Source: Balneolaceae bacterium (GTDB taxonomy: Bacteria; Bacteroidota; Rhodothermia; Balneolales; Balneolaceae). Taken from it: a DNA stretch of 18,496 nt. Shown here one piece after another: positions 7,569 to 14,368 of this stretch. The DNA is taken from contig SKRK01000206.1 in NCBI GenBank assembly GCA_007118525.1, forward strand, positions 1 through 18,496. Direction: 5' to 3'. A model generated the notes under the pieces. It saw nothing but the letters and a program-made list of their open reading frames with translations. It searched no databases and was not told where the DNA came from. Numbering within the stretch: position 1 is the stretch's first letter; every line of letters begins with the position of its first letter. The translations under genes and the position numbers were made by a program.

Positions 7569-8804
7569 ATGAAAGTCGGCATAACTTCAGAAACAAACCA
7601 ACTCAAAAAGGTGATCGTTCATACCCCGGGCAGTGAAGTATCCCTTGTAAATCCTAACATTAAGGAAGAGCTTCTGTTTGATGATATTATTTTTGAAAGC
7701 GATGCTAAGAAAGAGCATCTCGATATGCTCAACCTGTTTCGGGCGGCTATGCCTGAGGATGGAGAGGTTATTGAAATTCTCGATTTGGCCCGTTCCTGCT
7801 TCCAAAGTGAGGATGTTAGGTCCTGGTTTATTGAGCTGATGATCAAGGAGCTTCCGTATGAAAACATTCATACCATAAAGCGTGATCTGATAAAGCTTAA
7901 TCCCGACATGCTACTAAAGTTTGTGATCGAGGGATCCATACCCCCCCAGAGAAAGTTTAACATACATCCTGCTCCAAACCTTCTTTTTACGCGCGACCTC
8001 GCGGCTGTTACCGGAGAATGGGTTATCCTCTCAAGAGCGGCAAAAAAAGCACGTGCCAGGGAATTTCTTCTTATGGATATGATTGTAAAGCATCACCCTC
8101 TGTTTGACCAGGTGAGGAGTAATGTGATTAATATAAGCGGGAACCAGTCTATTGAAGGAGGAGACGTATTGGTAGCTTCCGAGAAGCTGGTTCTGATTGG
8201 CATGAGTGAACGAACCTCCTTCAGCGGTTTAATGAATGTAGCCGAACAGCTTTTACAGCATGGTGTAGAACATGTACTGGCTGTAGACATTCCAAAAAAA
8301 CGCTCTTCTATGCATCTCGACACTATTTTTACATTTGCCGATGAGAACGAATGTGTAGTATTTCCACCGGCAATCGAAGAGCAGACTGATAATGTAGTAC
8401 ACCTGTTTGCCGGCAGTGATAGCGATCATGTACAGTCGAGAAGATGCAGTTCACTTAAAAGCGCACTTGAAGAAGTTACCGGGAATTCTTTCACATTTAT
8501 ACAATGTGGAGGTAAAGAACTCATAGACCAATATCGTGAGCAGTGGACCGACGGGGCCAATGTTTTTGCCCTGGCTCCCGGTGTTATTGTAGGGTATGAA
8601 CGAAATACGCGAACATTTGAAACACTTGCCGACCACGGATATAAACTCATGGATCAATATTCATTCATCGAACAATTCGCCGGCAACAAATTTGACCATA
8701 CCAAAGAGGGCAAGATTGCCATTAGCTTTCAGGGGCATGAATTGTGCCGGGGCCGTGGTGGCGCTCGCTGCATGACATTGCCTGTGCTCAGATCAAAGAA
8801 TTAA
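7569..8804 (+). CDS. arcA: Arginine deiminase
   Basis: A 411-residue protein of the guanidino-modifying superfamily that hydrolyses arginine to citrulline and ammonia in the cytosol. Motifs in order: VIVHTPGSEVSLVNP near the N-terminus; FTRDLA at 140-145 with D143; IEGGDVLV at 195-202; SERT at 213-216; MHLDTIFTFAD at 248-258 with H249 and D251; and C-terminal CRGRGGARCMTLPV, in which C401 is the expected nucleophile. In many deiminases a histidine precedes this cysteine (HCM); here it is arginine (RCM). Length is as expected for the family. No ornithine transcarbamylase, carbamate kinase or arginine/ornithine antiporter gene lies in the window, so the full energy-yielding pathway is not clustered here. 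The leader is AT-rich with no Shine-Dalgarno and two dyads upstream. Confidence 0.95.
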   Translation: MKVGITSETNQLKKVIVHTPGSEVSLVNPNIKEELLFDDIIFESDAKKEHLDMLNLFRAAMPEDGEVIEILDLARSCFQSEDVRSWFIELMIKELPYENIHTIKRDLIKLNPDMLLKFVIEGSIPPQRKFNIHPAPNLLFTRDLAAVTGEWVILSRAAKKARAREFLLMDMIVKHHPLFDQVRSNVINISGNQSIEGGDVLVASEKLVLIGMSERTSFSGLMNVAEQLLQHGVEHVLAVDIPKKRSSMHLDTIFTFADENECVVFPPAIEEQTDNVVHLFAGSDSDHVQSRRCSSLKSALEEVTGNSFTFIQCGGKELIDQYREQWTDGANVFALAPGVIVGYERNTRTFETLADHGYKLMDQYSFIEQFAGNKFDHTKEGKIAISFQGHELCRGRGGARCMTLPVLRSKN

Positions 8805-8824
8805 ATACTGAACAAAAAGGTTTA

Positions 8825-8861
8825 TTTGATGACGTTCATCATCTGTAAATGTATCATCAAA
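8825..8861 (+). promoter_or_regulatory. Alternative hairpins between arginine deiminase and S2P genes
   Basis: TTTGATGA (8825-8832) pairs perfectly with TCATCAAA (8854-8861). The same left arm can instead pair locally: GATGA (8828-8832) with TCATC (8836-8840). The two folds exclude each other. They lie in the 73-base gap after the arginine deiminase stop and end 17 bases before the TTG start of the S2P gene. The structure may be an attenuating leader or a weak terminator; there is no T tract. Confidence 0.35.
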
Positions 8862-8877
8862 ACTAATATCATTAATC

Positions 8878-10083
8878 TTGCCATTTCCCCAATCTAACAT
8901 TCCGGACGAGGATCAAATTGTTCCGGTTCAACAACCCAAAAACAAACCCGGTGCCTGGACTATAACCAAGCATACACTGCTTTTTGTGGCAACGTTTATA
9001 TCCGTAACGCTGGTTGGAATATTTTGGGTGGGCCAGGATGCAAATGTAGATTCTTATCTGGAAATGTGGCCCCAGGGGGCTCTTTTTGCAGCCCTGTTGC
9101 TCGCCTTTCTGGGATTCCATGAGTTTGGGCACTATTTTGCGGCCGTATACCACAAAGTAAAAGTTTCCCTGCCATATTTTATTCCAATACCGGTTGGCAT
9201 TGGAACAATGGGAGCTGTAATTCGGATAGAAGAACAAATTCACAATACAAAAAAACTGTTCGACATAGGCTTGGCAGGGCCAATTGCGGGATTTATTGTC
9301 TCTCTTGTCATTCTTCTATACGGCTTTTTCACACTCCCTGACCCCTCTTTTATTGAAAACTTCAGCGGGCATGAGGAGGTAATTGAGTATATAGAAAACA
9401 CCGGAACTTTCCCCGAAACACCTCCGGTACCGGCTTCAGAAGACAGCGTCATCATAATGCTCGGCAATACGCTTCTCTACTCTTTTCTGGCAAGCTTTTT
9501 CGAAAATGTACCCCCTATGTATGAAATGTATCACTACCCTTTTCTTTTTGCGGGTTGGCTGGGGCTCTTTTTTACTGCACTGAACCTGACACCTATCGGG
9601 CAGCTCGATGGAGGCCATATTGTGTACTCTTTGGTTGGCTATAAGAAACACCGCAAAATTGCTCGTGTCGTTTTTGGATCTTTAACAGCTCTTGCGGGGG
9701 TAGAGGCAATACCCTTTCTCTTTGTGAGTTTCTCTGAATGGATACCCGGATTTGAATACAGTTCCATTCTTATATGGGCGCTGGTTCTATTTCTTCTGTT
9801 GCGAAAAGGATTCTACAGTGAGCACACGTGGATTGCTCCTGTATGGGCGCTTTCATTAATTGCCTCTGTAGGCTATCTCTATTTTGGAATTGGATCATTC
9901 ACGCAATCCGGTTCATTAATCTGGACATTCTGGAGTTTCTTTCTTGTTTATTTTGTTAAGATGGAGCATCCGCCGGTTATCTATGAAGAGCCTTTATCAC
10001 CAGGCCGAAGACGCCTGGGGTGGGTCAGTATGGCCGTATTTGTACTTTGTATCAGCCCAACACCAATTTATTTTTTTAACTGA
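8878..10083 (+). CDS. Site-2 protease family M50 zinc metalloprotease
   Basis: A 401-residue multi-pass inner-membrane protease that would cleave substrates within the bilayer. Zinc site HEFGH at residues 81-85 (E82 catalytic) lies in a hydrophobic segment. The second motif NLTPIGQLDGGH (236-247) supplies D244 as the third ligand. Six to eight hydrophobic segments are visible, with a soluble loop at about 155-195 between the two active-site helices. The only plausible start before the first membrane helix is TTG at 8878: an in-frame stop lies at 8830-8832 and the next ATG (residue 63) would remove the first helix. Arrangement (HExxH in an early helix, several C-terminal helices) resembles EGY-like and cyanobacterial S2P proteins. 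No RseA-like anti-sigma substrate or PDZ domain is seen. A 16-base gap separates it from the next lipoprotein gene. Confidence 0.92.
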   Translation: MPFPQSNIPDEDQIVPVQQPKNKPGAWTITKHTLLFVATFISVTLVGIFWVGQDANVDSYLEMWPQGALFAALLLAFLGFHEFGHYFAAVYHKVKVSLPYFIPIPVGIGTMGAVIRIEEQIHNTKKLFDIGLAGPIAGFIVSLVILLYGFFTLPDPSFIENFSGHEEVIEYIENTGTFPETPPVPASEDSVIIMLGNTLLYSFLASFFENVPPMYEMYHYPFLFAGWLGLFFTALNLTPIGQLDGGHIVYSLVGYKKHRKIARVVFGSLTALAGVEAIPFLFVSFSEWIPGFEYSSILIWALVLFLLLRKGFYSEHTWIAPVWALSLIASVGYLYFGIGSFTQSGSLIWTFWSFFLVYFVKMEHPPVIYEEPLSPGRRRLGWVSMAVFVLCISPTPIYFFN

Positions 10084-10099
10084 TTAAACATCTCAATTT

Positions 10100-10534
10100 A
10101 TGTTAAAACTTATCCCTGTATTACTTATCCTCACATTAACAATATCTGCCTGCAGCCAATCAGATAGTGAATATATCGACGAAAATCTTTCTCTTTCTGA
10201 GCAAATTGACCGCCTGATTGATAACAATCAATACGAAACGGCGCTGAACTTACTTGAAAATGAAGATCGTGAAAATCCCGAAACCAGGGTGCTGCTTGAA
10301 AAAACACACCTTAATTATGGCCTGCACAGTATGAACACATTTGATCAATCAGAGATGCGTTCCCGGATGAATAACGCGCTTGTTCAATTTACGGAAGTGC
10401 TGAAACTGAATTCTGACAACTCTGTCGCCCGCGAGCAAATTGAACAGATCATGGCCATCTATTCAACCATTCCAAACCGTGAGCCCGAACCGGAAGTGCT
10501 CGAAGGTCTTCGTGAAGTTGGATTTAATTATTAA
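10100..10534 (+). CDS. Small TPR-like lipoprotein, function unknown
   Basis: A 144-residue lipoprotein. Residues 1-17 form a signal peptide and the lipobox ISAC places the lipidated cysteine at C18. The mature part is predicted helical with TPR-like spacing (IDRLIDNNQYETALNLLE; EKTHLNYGLHSM; NNALVQFTEVLKLN) and ends in a short Glu/Pro-rich tail. It starts 16 bases after the S2P stop, so the two are probably co-transcribed; whether it is a partner or substrate of the protease is speculation. Start is ATG at 10100 in an AT-rich leader. No named family recognised. Confidence 0.82.
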   Translation: MLKLIPVLLILTLTISACSQSDSEYIDENLSLSEQIDRLIDNNQYETALNLLENEDRENPETRVLLEKTHLNYGLHSMNTFDQSEMRSRMNNALVQFTEVLKLNSDNSVAREQIEQIMAIYSTIPNREPEPEVLEGLREVGFNY

Positions 10535-10573
10535 CTTTGAGAATTGTACACCTCACATTTTTTAAAAGTATCT

Positions 10574-10594
10574 GATCCCTGATTTTTCGGGATC
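10574..10594 (+). other. Short hairpin upstream of smpB
   Basis: GATCCC (10574-10579) pairs with GGGATC (10589-10594) around a 9-base loop. It lies between the lipoprotein stop and the smpB start. No T run follows, so it may be a leader structure or RNA processing site rather than a terminator. Confidence 0.3.
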
Positions 10595-10617
10595 CAATTT
10601 CCATTTAATGAATCTCC

Positions 10618-11106
10618 TTGGCAACAAAAAAAAGTGATAAAAAAAACGCGCCGCCCAAAATAGAGAATCGAAAGGCACGCCATGACTTTCATATTGATGA
10701 TACATATGAAGCCGGCATTGCTCTGAAGGGAACTGAGGTAAAGTCAATTCGTGCCGGGAAAGCCAGCTTGAATGAAGCCTTTGCGTATCTGAACAGGGGA
10801 GAGGTTTGGTTGAAGAACATGTACATCAAACCATATGAGTTTGGTTCGTATCAAAACCACGACGAACGCCGCGATCGCAAATTGCTTCTTAAGCGGAAAG
10901 AGATTCGTGAGATAGACAAAAGCATGAATCAAAAGGGTTTTACTCTTGTTCCGCTAAAGCTCTACTTCAAGAGGGGCTATGTAAAAATACTGCTGGGGCT
11001 TGCAAGAGGTAAGAAACAGTATGATAAAAGAGAGGATATTAAAGAGAAGGATGTTAAGCGGGAAATCGATCGTAAAATTAAAGGCAACTACAACATTAAC
11101 CTTTAA
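10618..11106 (+). CDS. smpB: SsrA-binding protein SmpB (TTG start)
   Basis: A 162-residue basic protein that binds tmRNA and delivers it to stalled ribosomes in trans-translation. The family body is clear: NRKARHDFHIDDTYEAGIALKGTEVKSIRAGKASLNEAFA, then LLLKRKEI, and the basic tail YFKRGYVKILLGLARGKKQYDKREDIKEKDVKREIDRKI, which enters the mRNA channel. The start must be TTG at 10618: the codon three positions upstream is a stop (10609-10611) and the next ATG is far inside the fold. An ATG at 10608, in another frame, opens a nine-codon ORF that enters an A8 tract (10626-10633) and stops at once. Removing one A would fuse this ATG to smpB. The preceding lipoprotein gene ends 83 bases upstream. 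ssrA is not in the window. Confidence 0.95.
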   Translation: MATKKSDKKNAPPKIENRKARHDFHIDDTYEAGIALKGTEVKSIRAGKASLNEAFAYLNRGEVWLKNMYIKPYEFGSYQNHDERRDRKLLLKRKEIREIDKSMNQKGFTLVPLKLYFKRGYVKILLGLARGKKQYDKREDIKEKDVKREIDRKIKGNYNINL

Positions 11107-11125
11107 CGAACCAAAATCCTGTCAT

Positions 11126-11160
11126 AAAAAAAGGCTGCCCTGAAACAGAGACAGCCTTTA
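11126..11160 (-). terminator. Rho-independent terminator, mainly for the minus strand
   Basis: AAAGGCTG (11130-11137) and CAGCCTTT (11152-11159) form a perfect 8-bp stem with partial pairing inside. On the minus strand the stem is followed by seven T (the A run at 11126-11132), a canonical terminator for the DUF4168-like gene ending at 11192. It may also stop smpB transcription from the other side, although the T tract on the plus strand is poor. Confidence 0.8.
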
Positions 11161-11191
11161 TAAAAACTTGAAAAGAGTGCTACCTAATCAA

Positions 11192-11692
11192 TTAGTTTTC
11201 TTCCTTTTCATCCAGCATAGTTTCAACCCTGGCAAGAAGCTCAGGATCTTGCTGTGCACCCATAATGATTAACTGATATCGTTCGGCAGTTAGTCCGTTC
11301 TCTTCTATTTTAGAAATCATCTCGGTTTCTGCGTCGCCCTGAATCTCCATTAGTTTAGGCTGAATGTTCTGCAAAATAACCATCTCTTCATCAGATACAT
11401 CTACCTGATCGGCCATTTGCGGGTTCTGCATAGCACTCATCAGCTGCTGAAATCGGTCGAAAGAGAGATCTTCAGCTTCTACTACTTCGGCCATTCTCTC
11501 TTGAGTTTTCTCCTGAACCGGGCCTAGATCGAGAATTGCGTTAACTAATTTCTCAACTTCATCATCACTCACATCGGCCGATGTTGGAAAGTCAGGCATT
11601 TGAGGCGCTTGTTGTTGTACCTGCGCAAAAAGTGCACCCGCTCCAAAAATTGTGGCAATCAGTGCCACGCTTAAAATCTTAAATACTTTCAT
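11192..11692 (-). CDS. DUF4168-like secreted protein with internal duplication
   Basis: A 166-residue exported protein. Residues 1-23 form a signal peptide with cleavage expected after FGAGALFA. The mature part is acidic and helical and contains two copies of a module of about 53 residues: repeat 1 at about 41-93 begins VSDDEVEKLV and ends FQQLMSAMQNPQM; repeat 2 at about 99-152 begins VSDEEMVIL and ends YQLIIMGAQQDPEL. The phrase LTAERYQLIIMGAQQDPEL is typical of DUF4168 proteins, whose function is unknown. It is monocistronic, with the ATG at 11692 preceded by an AT-rich leader containing the dyad TAAGTA-N5-TACTTA (11723-11739), and it ends at a strong terminator. Confidence 0.85.
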   Translation of the reverse strand: MKVFKILSVALIATIFGAGALFAQVQQQAPQMPDFPTSADVSDDEVEKLVNAILDLGPVQEKTQERMAEVVEAEDLSFDRFQQLMSAMQNPQMADQVDVSDEEMVILQNIQPKLMEIQGDAETEMISKIEENGLTAERYQLIIMGAQQDPELLARVETMLDEKEEN

Positions 11693-11802
11693 TAAATTGC
11701 TATCTATTTGTTTTCATTGTTATAAGTAATCTGTACTTACAACGTGTTTTTGTTATTAAATATTTCCTGCTTTCTAAAATCAACTTTTTTTAATCCAATA
11801 AC

Positions 11803-11837
11803 AAAAAAGGCCACCAGGTATATACCTAAATGGCCTT
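11803..11837 (-). terminator. Rho-independent terminator of rnpB
   Basis: On the minus strand, AAGGCCA (complement of 11831-11837) pairs with TGGCCTT (complement of 11807-11813). Between them lies the self-complementary AGGTATATACCT (11816-11827), and six T follow (A run 11803-11808). It lies just after the RNase P RNA 3' end. Confidence 0.85.
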
Positions 11838-11844
11838 AAAAGTT

Positions 11845-12262
11845 GTAAAGTTTCCTGTAAGCCGAATTCTGTAACCCGTTCCCGACCGAGGTCGGGGCAG
11901 AGCGGTAATCATTTATCTGGCCTTTCGGTCACCCGAAAGATCTGAGCGTTCCACCCGATTGTATAGCGACGAGAGGCGCACAATCTGCGTGAACTTGCAC
12001 CCTGTGAGGTTTACCATGCACCCGCCTGTCACCAGCCGGGACGGTGAGCTCTTACCTCACCTTTTCACCTTTACCCTCCAAAGCTTCAGCGAAGGAGGGT
12101 CTCCCCGTCCCTCTCCACTTCAAAAGGAAGTCTGTTTTCTGTGGCACTATCTGTTCCCCCCGAAAATTCGGGAAGACCTTCCTGTTAGGAAGCACAGTTC
12201 TCGTTGGTGTTCGGACTTTCCTCCTTCCGATATTTCGGAAAGCGATTACCCGGAAACCTTAC
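11845..12262 (-). ncRNA. rnpB: RNase P RNA, bacterial type A
   Basis: Catalytic RNA of RNase P, which matures the 5' ends of tRNAs. All conserved regions are readable on the minus strand: GGAGGAAAGTCCGAACACC (12224-12206); the core with GAGGTAAGAGCTCACCG near 12058-12042; CCAGATAAATGATTACCGC (11920-11902); and ACAGAATTCGGCTTACAGG (11872-11854). The ends are set by helix P1, in which AAGGTTTCC (12260-12252) pairs with GGAAACTTT (11855-11847), giving about 415 nucleotides; ends are accurate to a few bases. It has its own terminator and lies 58 bases beyond the stop of the zinc-ribbon-family gene on the same strand. Several open frames on the plus strand here are spurious. Confidence 0.96.
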
Positions 12263-12267
12263 ACTTT

Positions 12268-12295
12268 TTAATAAAACGCTTTTGTATGCGTAAAA
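12268..12295 (-). promoter_or_regulatory. Candidate rnpB promoter
   Basis: On the minus strand TTTTAC (12295-12290), a 16-base spacer and TATTAA (12273-12268) precede the expected RNase P RNA 5' end at about 12261 by the right distance. The -35 match is poor, so the call is tentative. Confidence 0.35.
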
Positions 12296-12319
12296 AGTTT
12301 ATAGTCGGTTATATCTTTT

Positions 12320-13054
12320 TTACAGCTTAAGCTGTTTCCTTGCATCTTCAAAAAAAGAAGGGTCTACTACAATTCGTCCGCTGTGCTCGTCGATTATTAC
12401 TTTATTTTTACGCCGAACTTCAACCTGTATCTGTGGTGGCAGGGCCATTCCCAGCGCAGCGCCTCTTTCCATTGGTACAACAGCTATTCCATTGTTTAAT
12501 CCATTTCGAAGGCGGTTATAACTGCGAACATACCTGTCATCCAGCTCTTTTTCCATCTCTTCCCTTTTCTCCAGAAGTTTATCTTCTTCCTTCTGGGTAC
12601 TTTTAATTACTTTATTGAGATTGGTTTTTTTATCCTTATGAAGCTCTTCCGTTTCCGCAAGTTTTTCCCTGTTTATTTCAAGCTCTTTCTCAACTTCTTC
12701 GAGCCGTTTGCCTATCTCGTCAATTCTTGAAATTGCGTTTTCAACAAACTGTTTTTGAGCTTCGATCTCTTTTGTGAGCGCATCATATTCACGATTGTTG
12801 CGAACGGTTAGCTGCTGCTCTTCATACTTCTTGGTTTTATCCAATGAAGTTTCAATATCCAGTTCCAGCTTCTTCTTCTCAGCCTTCAGGTTATCTTCTT
12901 CCTCTTCAAGTTGAGATACTTTAGCTTTAAAACGATTGATGTTTGTTTCAATATCGAGAACTTCTTCGGGAAGATCTCCCCGAAGCTGTTTTATTTCATC
13001 AATTCGACTGTCGATATATTGCAAATTTGCGAGTTGTTGGAGTACCTCTTGCAT
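12320..13054 (-). CDS. CT398/C4-zinc-ribbon family coiled-coil protein lacking zinc cysteines
   Basis: A 244-residue protein. Residues 1-175 are an almost continuous coiled coil rich in Glu and Lys, as in CT398/YacA-like proteins (zf-RING_7 family). The C-terminal module at about 193-232 aligns with the family zinc ribbon by its flanks (VVPMERG, LPPQIQVEVRR, GRIVVDPS). But the CxxC knuckles read GAALGM and DEHSG, and the whole protein contains no cysteine. Zinc binding is therefore lost. The family's molecular role is uncertain; it has been linked to secretion and nucleotide-related complexes. It is 17 bases downstream of the Nif3-like gene, an adjacency common for this family, and 58 bases upstream of rnpB. 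ATG start at 13054. Confidence 0.88.
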   Translation of the reverse strand: MQEVLQQLANLQYIDSRIDEIKQLRGDLPEEVLDIETNINRFKAKVSQLEEEEDNLKAEKKKLELDIETSLDKTKKYEEQQLTVRNNREYDALTKEIEAQKQFVENAISRIDEIGKRLEEVEKELEINREKLAETEELHKDKKTNLNKVIKSTQKEEDKLLEKREEMEKELDDRYVRSYNRLRNGLNNGIAVVPMERGAALGMALPPQIQVEVRRKNKVIIDEHSGRIVVDPSFFEDARKQLKL

Positions 13055-13071
13055 GGTGGTTATTCGGGTAT

Positions 13072-14124
13072 TTAGATGTTTTTATTTTCGAAATCGGTTA
13101 CATAAATATTCATTGGGTTGGTCACATTTTCAGTGGCTTCAACCGATACAACTTCAAATGCTTCTGAAAGCTCTTTGCGGATGGCTTCAACTACCGGGAA
13201 CTCACTCTCATAGTGGCCGGCATCAACAAGTAAAAAGTTTTTACCCTCAGTAAAATAGTCGTGGTATTTAATATCGGCCGTTACAAAGGCATCGGCTCCT
13301 GATTTTATGGCAGCCTCTTTCAAAAAGACACCGGCTCCGCCACAAACCGCAACCTTTCTTATTCGCTCTGCATTACCTGAAAAGCGCACGGATGGAACAT
13401 CAAGTGCGCGGCACACCAGGTGTAAAAACTCATCTTTAGCAATTCCATTATCCGGGTAGTAACCCACAACTCCCATACCAAAATTATTGGTTGATGTGCT
13501 CATCTCTACTTCCTGAAAACTTCCTCTCTTCAGCAAGCCCTCTTTTTCAAGTGCGCTTCTAAGAAGGTCAACGTTATGCCTGTCAATAATTGCCTCAAAG
13601 CACTTTTGGCCATCCTTTCGTCCACCCACTTCATAGTAGTGAGCTTCTTCTGCAGAGTAGTAGTTGAGCATCTTCAATACCGCTTCGGTATCCTCCACAT
13701 TGGTTGTAAGAGAGATTTTACGACTGATATTGTAATTCTTTTCGAGAAACTGTAAATCATCGAGGCCCAGGTTGTTTGCCAGCACAAAAGAGACACCGTC
13801 AAGTGCAGCATCCAGATTGGTATGAGCCGTTAAAAGAGCAATATTATTTCGAATCATTTTATAGATGATTCGTCCCTGTTCATTTGTGGGGTTAATGGTC
13901 GATATCTTTTTGAAGATAAGCGGGTGGTGAGATACGATGAGTTCACATTTTTTCTGCATTGCCTCATCAACAATAGCCTCTGTAACGTCGAGACAAACTA
14001 AAATTCTGGAAACCGGAGCTGAAGGATCTCCAACCAGAAGGCCTACATTATCATAACTCATCTTTATACCGGGAGGAGCCCATTGATGTATAAAGTTTGT
14101 TATATGACGTACCTGAGTATTCAA
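13072..14124 (-). CDS. Nif3-like dinuclear metal centre protein (YbgI/YqfO type)
   Basis: A 350-residue protein of the Nif3/DUF34 family, which forms toroidal hexamers with two metal ions per subunit. Metal-binding motifs are SHHPLIF (H66, H67), HTNLDAA (H101, D105) and DAGHYESE (H304, E308). The middle, about residues 125-230, is the extra PII-like alpha/beta insert found in the long YqfO-type members. The family is often annotated as GTP cyclohydrolase I type 2, but its physiological substrate is not established. Start is TTG at 14124: GGAGGT (complement of 14133-14138) lies 8 bases upstream and an in-frame TAG directly precedes it, so this start is well supported. It is the first gene of a unit with the CT398-like gene. 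Confidence 0.93.
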   Translation of the reverse strand: MNTQVRHITNFIHQWAPPGIKMSYDNVGLLVGDPSAPVSRILVCLDVTEAIVDEAMQKKCELIVSHHPLIFKKISTINPTNEQGRIIYKMIRNNIALLTAHTNLDAALDGVSFVLANNLGLDDLQFLEKNYNISRKISLTTNVEDTEAVLKMLNYYSAEEAHYYEVGGRKDGQKCFEAIIDRHNVDLLRSALEKEGLLKRGSFQEVEMSTSTNNFGMGVVGYYPDNGIAKDEFLHLVCRALDVPSVRFSGNAERIRKVAVCGGAGVFLKEAAIKSGADAFVTADIKYHDYFTEGKNFLLVDAGHYESEFPVVEAIRKELSEAFEVVSVEATENVTNPMNIYVTDFENKNI

Positions 14125-14217
14125 GTCTGTCTACCTCCGGTTTTTGGATGTGCTTTTCTCTGAACCTGGCAGGTAAGGCCCGCGTTTACCCATGTAAAGG
14201 AAGTTCGCTGGTGTATC

Positions 14218-14252
14218 ATAATCTTTTTCACAGACATGAAAAATACGATTAT
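14218..14252. other. Long AT-rich hairpin between Nif3-like and yggS genes
   Basis: TTTTTCA (14224-14230) pairs with TGAAAAA (14237-14243) around CAGACA, and ATAATC (14218-14223) pairs with GATTAT (14247-14252) after a 3-base bulge, making 13 bp in total. It lies in the 244-base divergent intergenic region about 95 bases upstream of the Nif3-like start. It may be an operator or terminator element. The rest of the region shows only promoter-like DNA. Confidence 0.35.
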
Positions 14253-14368
14253 TTTCTATCCATTAAAAAACATTTTTCTCACTAAATTTGTTATTGCTAT
14301 AACTATTCGGAAGTTAGGACTAGTTTATTTCTGAATTTGATATAAAAAAAGTAAAGAGACAACCATAC

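Noticed and set aside
8872..9243. 123-codon minus-strand frame opposite the S2P gene
   Set aside because: It is antisense to a conserved membrane protease including its HEFGH motif; the opposite frame has no recognisable features.
11816..11827. Palindrome AGGTATATACCT as an operator
   Set aside because: It is the inner part of the rnpB terminator hairpin, followed by a T tract on the minus strand.
11959..12330. Open frames of 123 and 75 codons on the plus strand
   Set aside because: They lie across and antisense to the RNase P RNA gene, whose conserved regions explain the sequence fully.
14097..14285. 62-codon plus-strand frame in the Nif3-like/yggS gap
   Set aside because: It overlaps the Nif3-like start and ribosome-binding site on the other strand, runs through a hairpin, and has no family resemblance.
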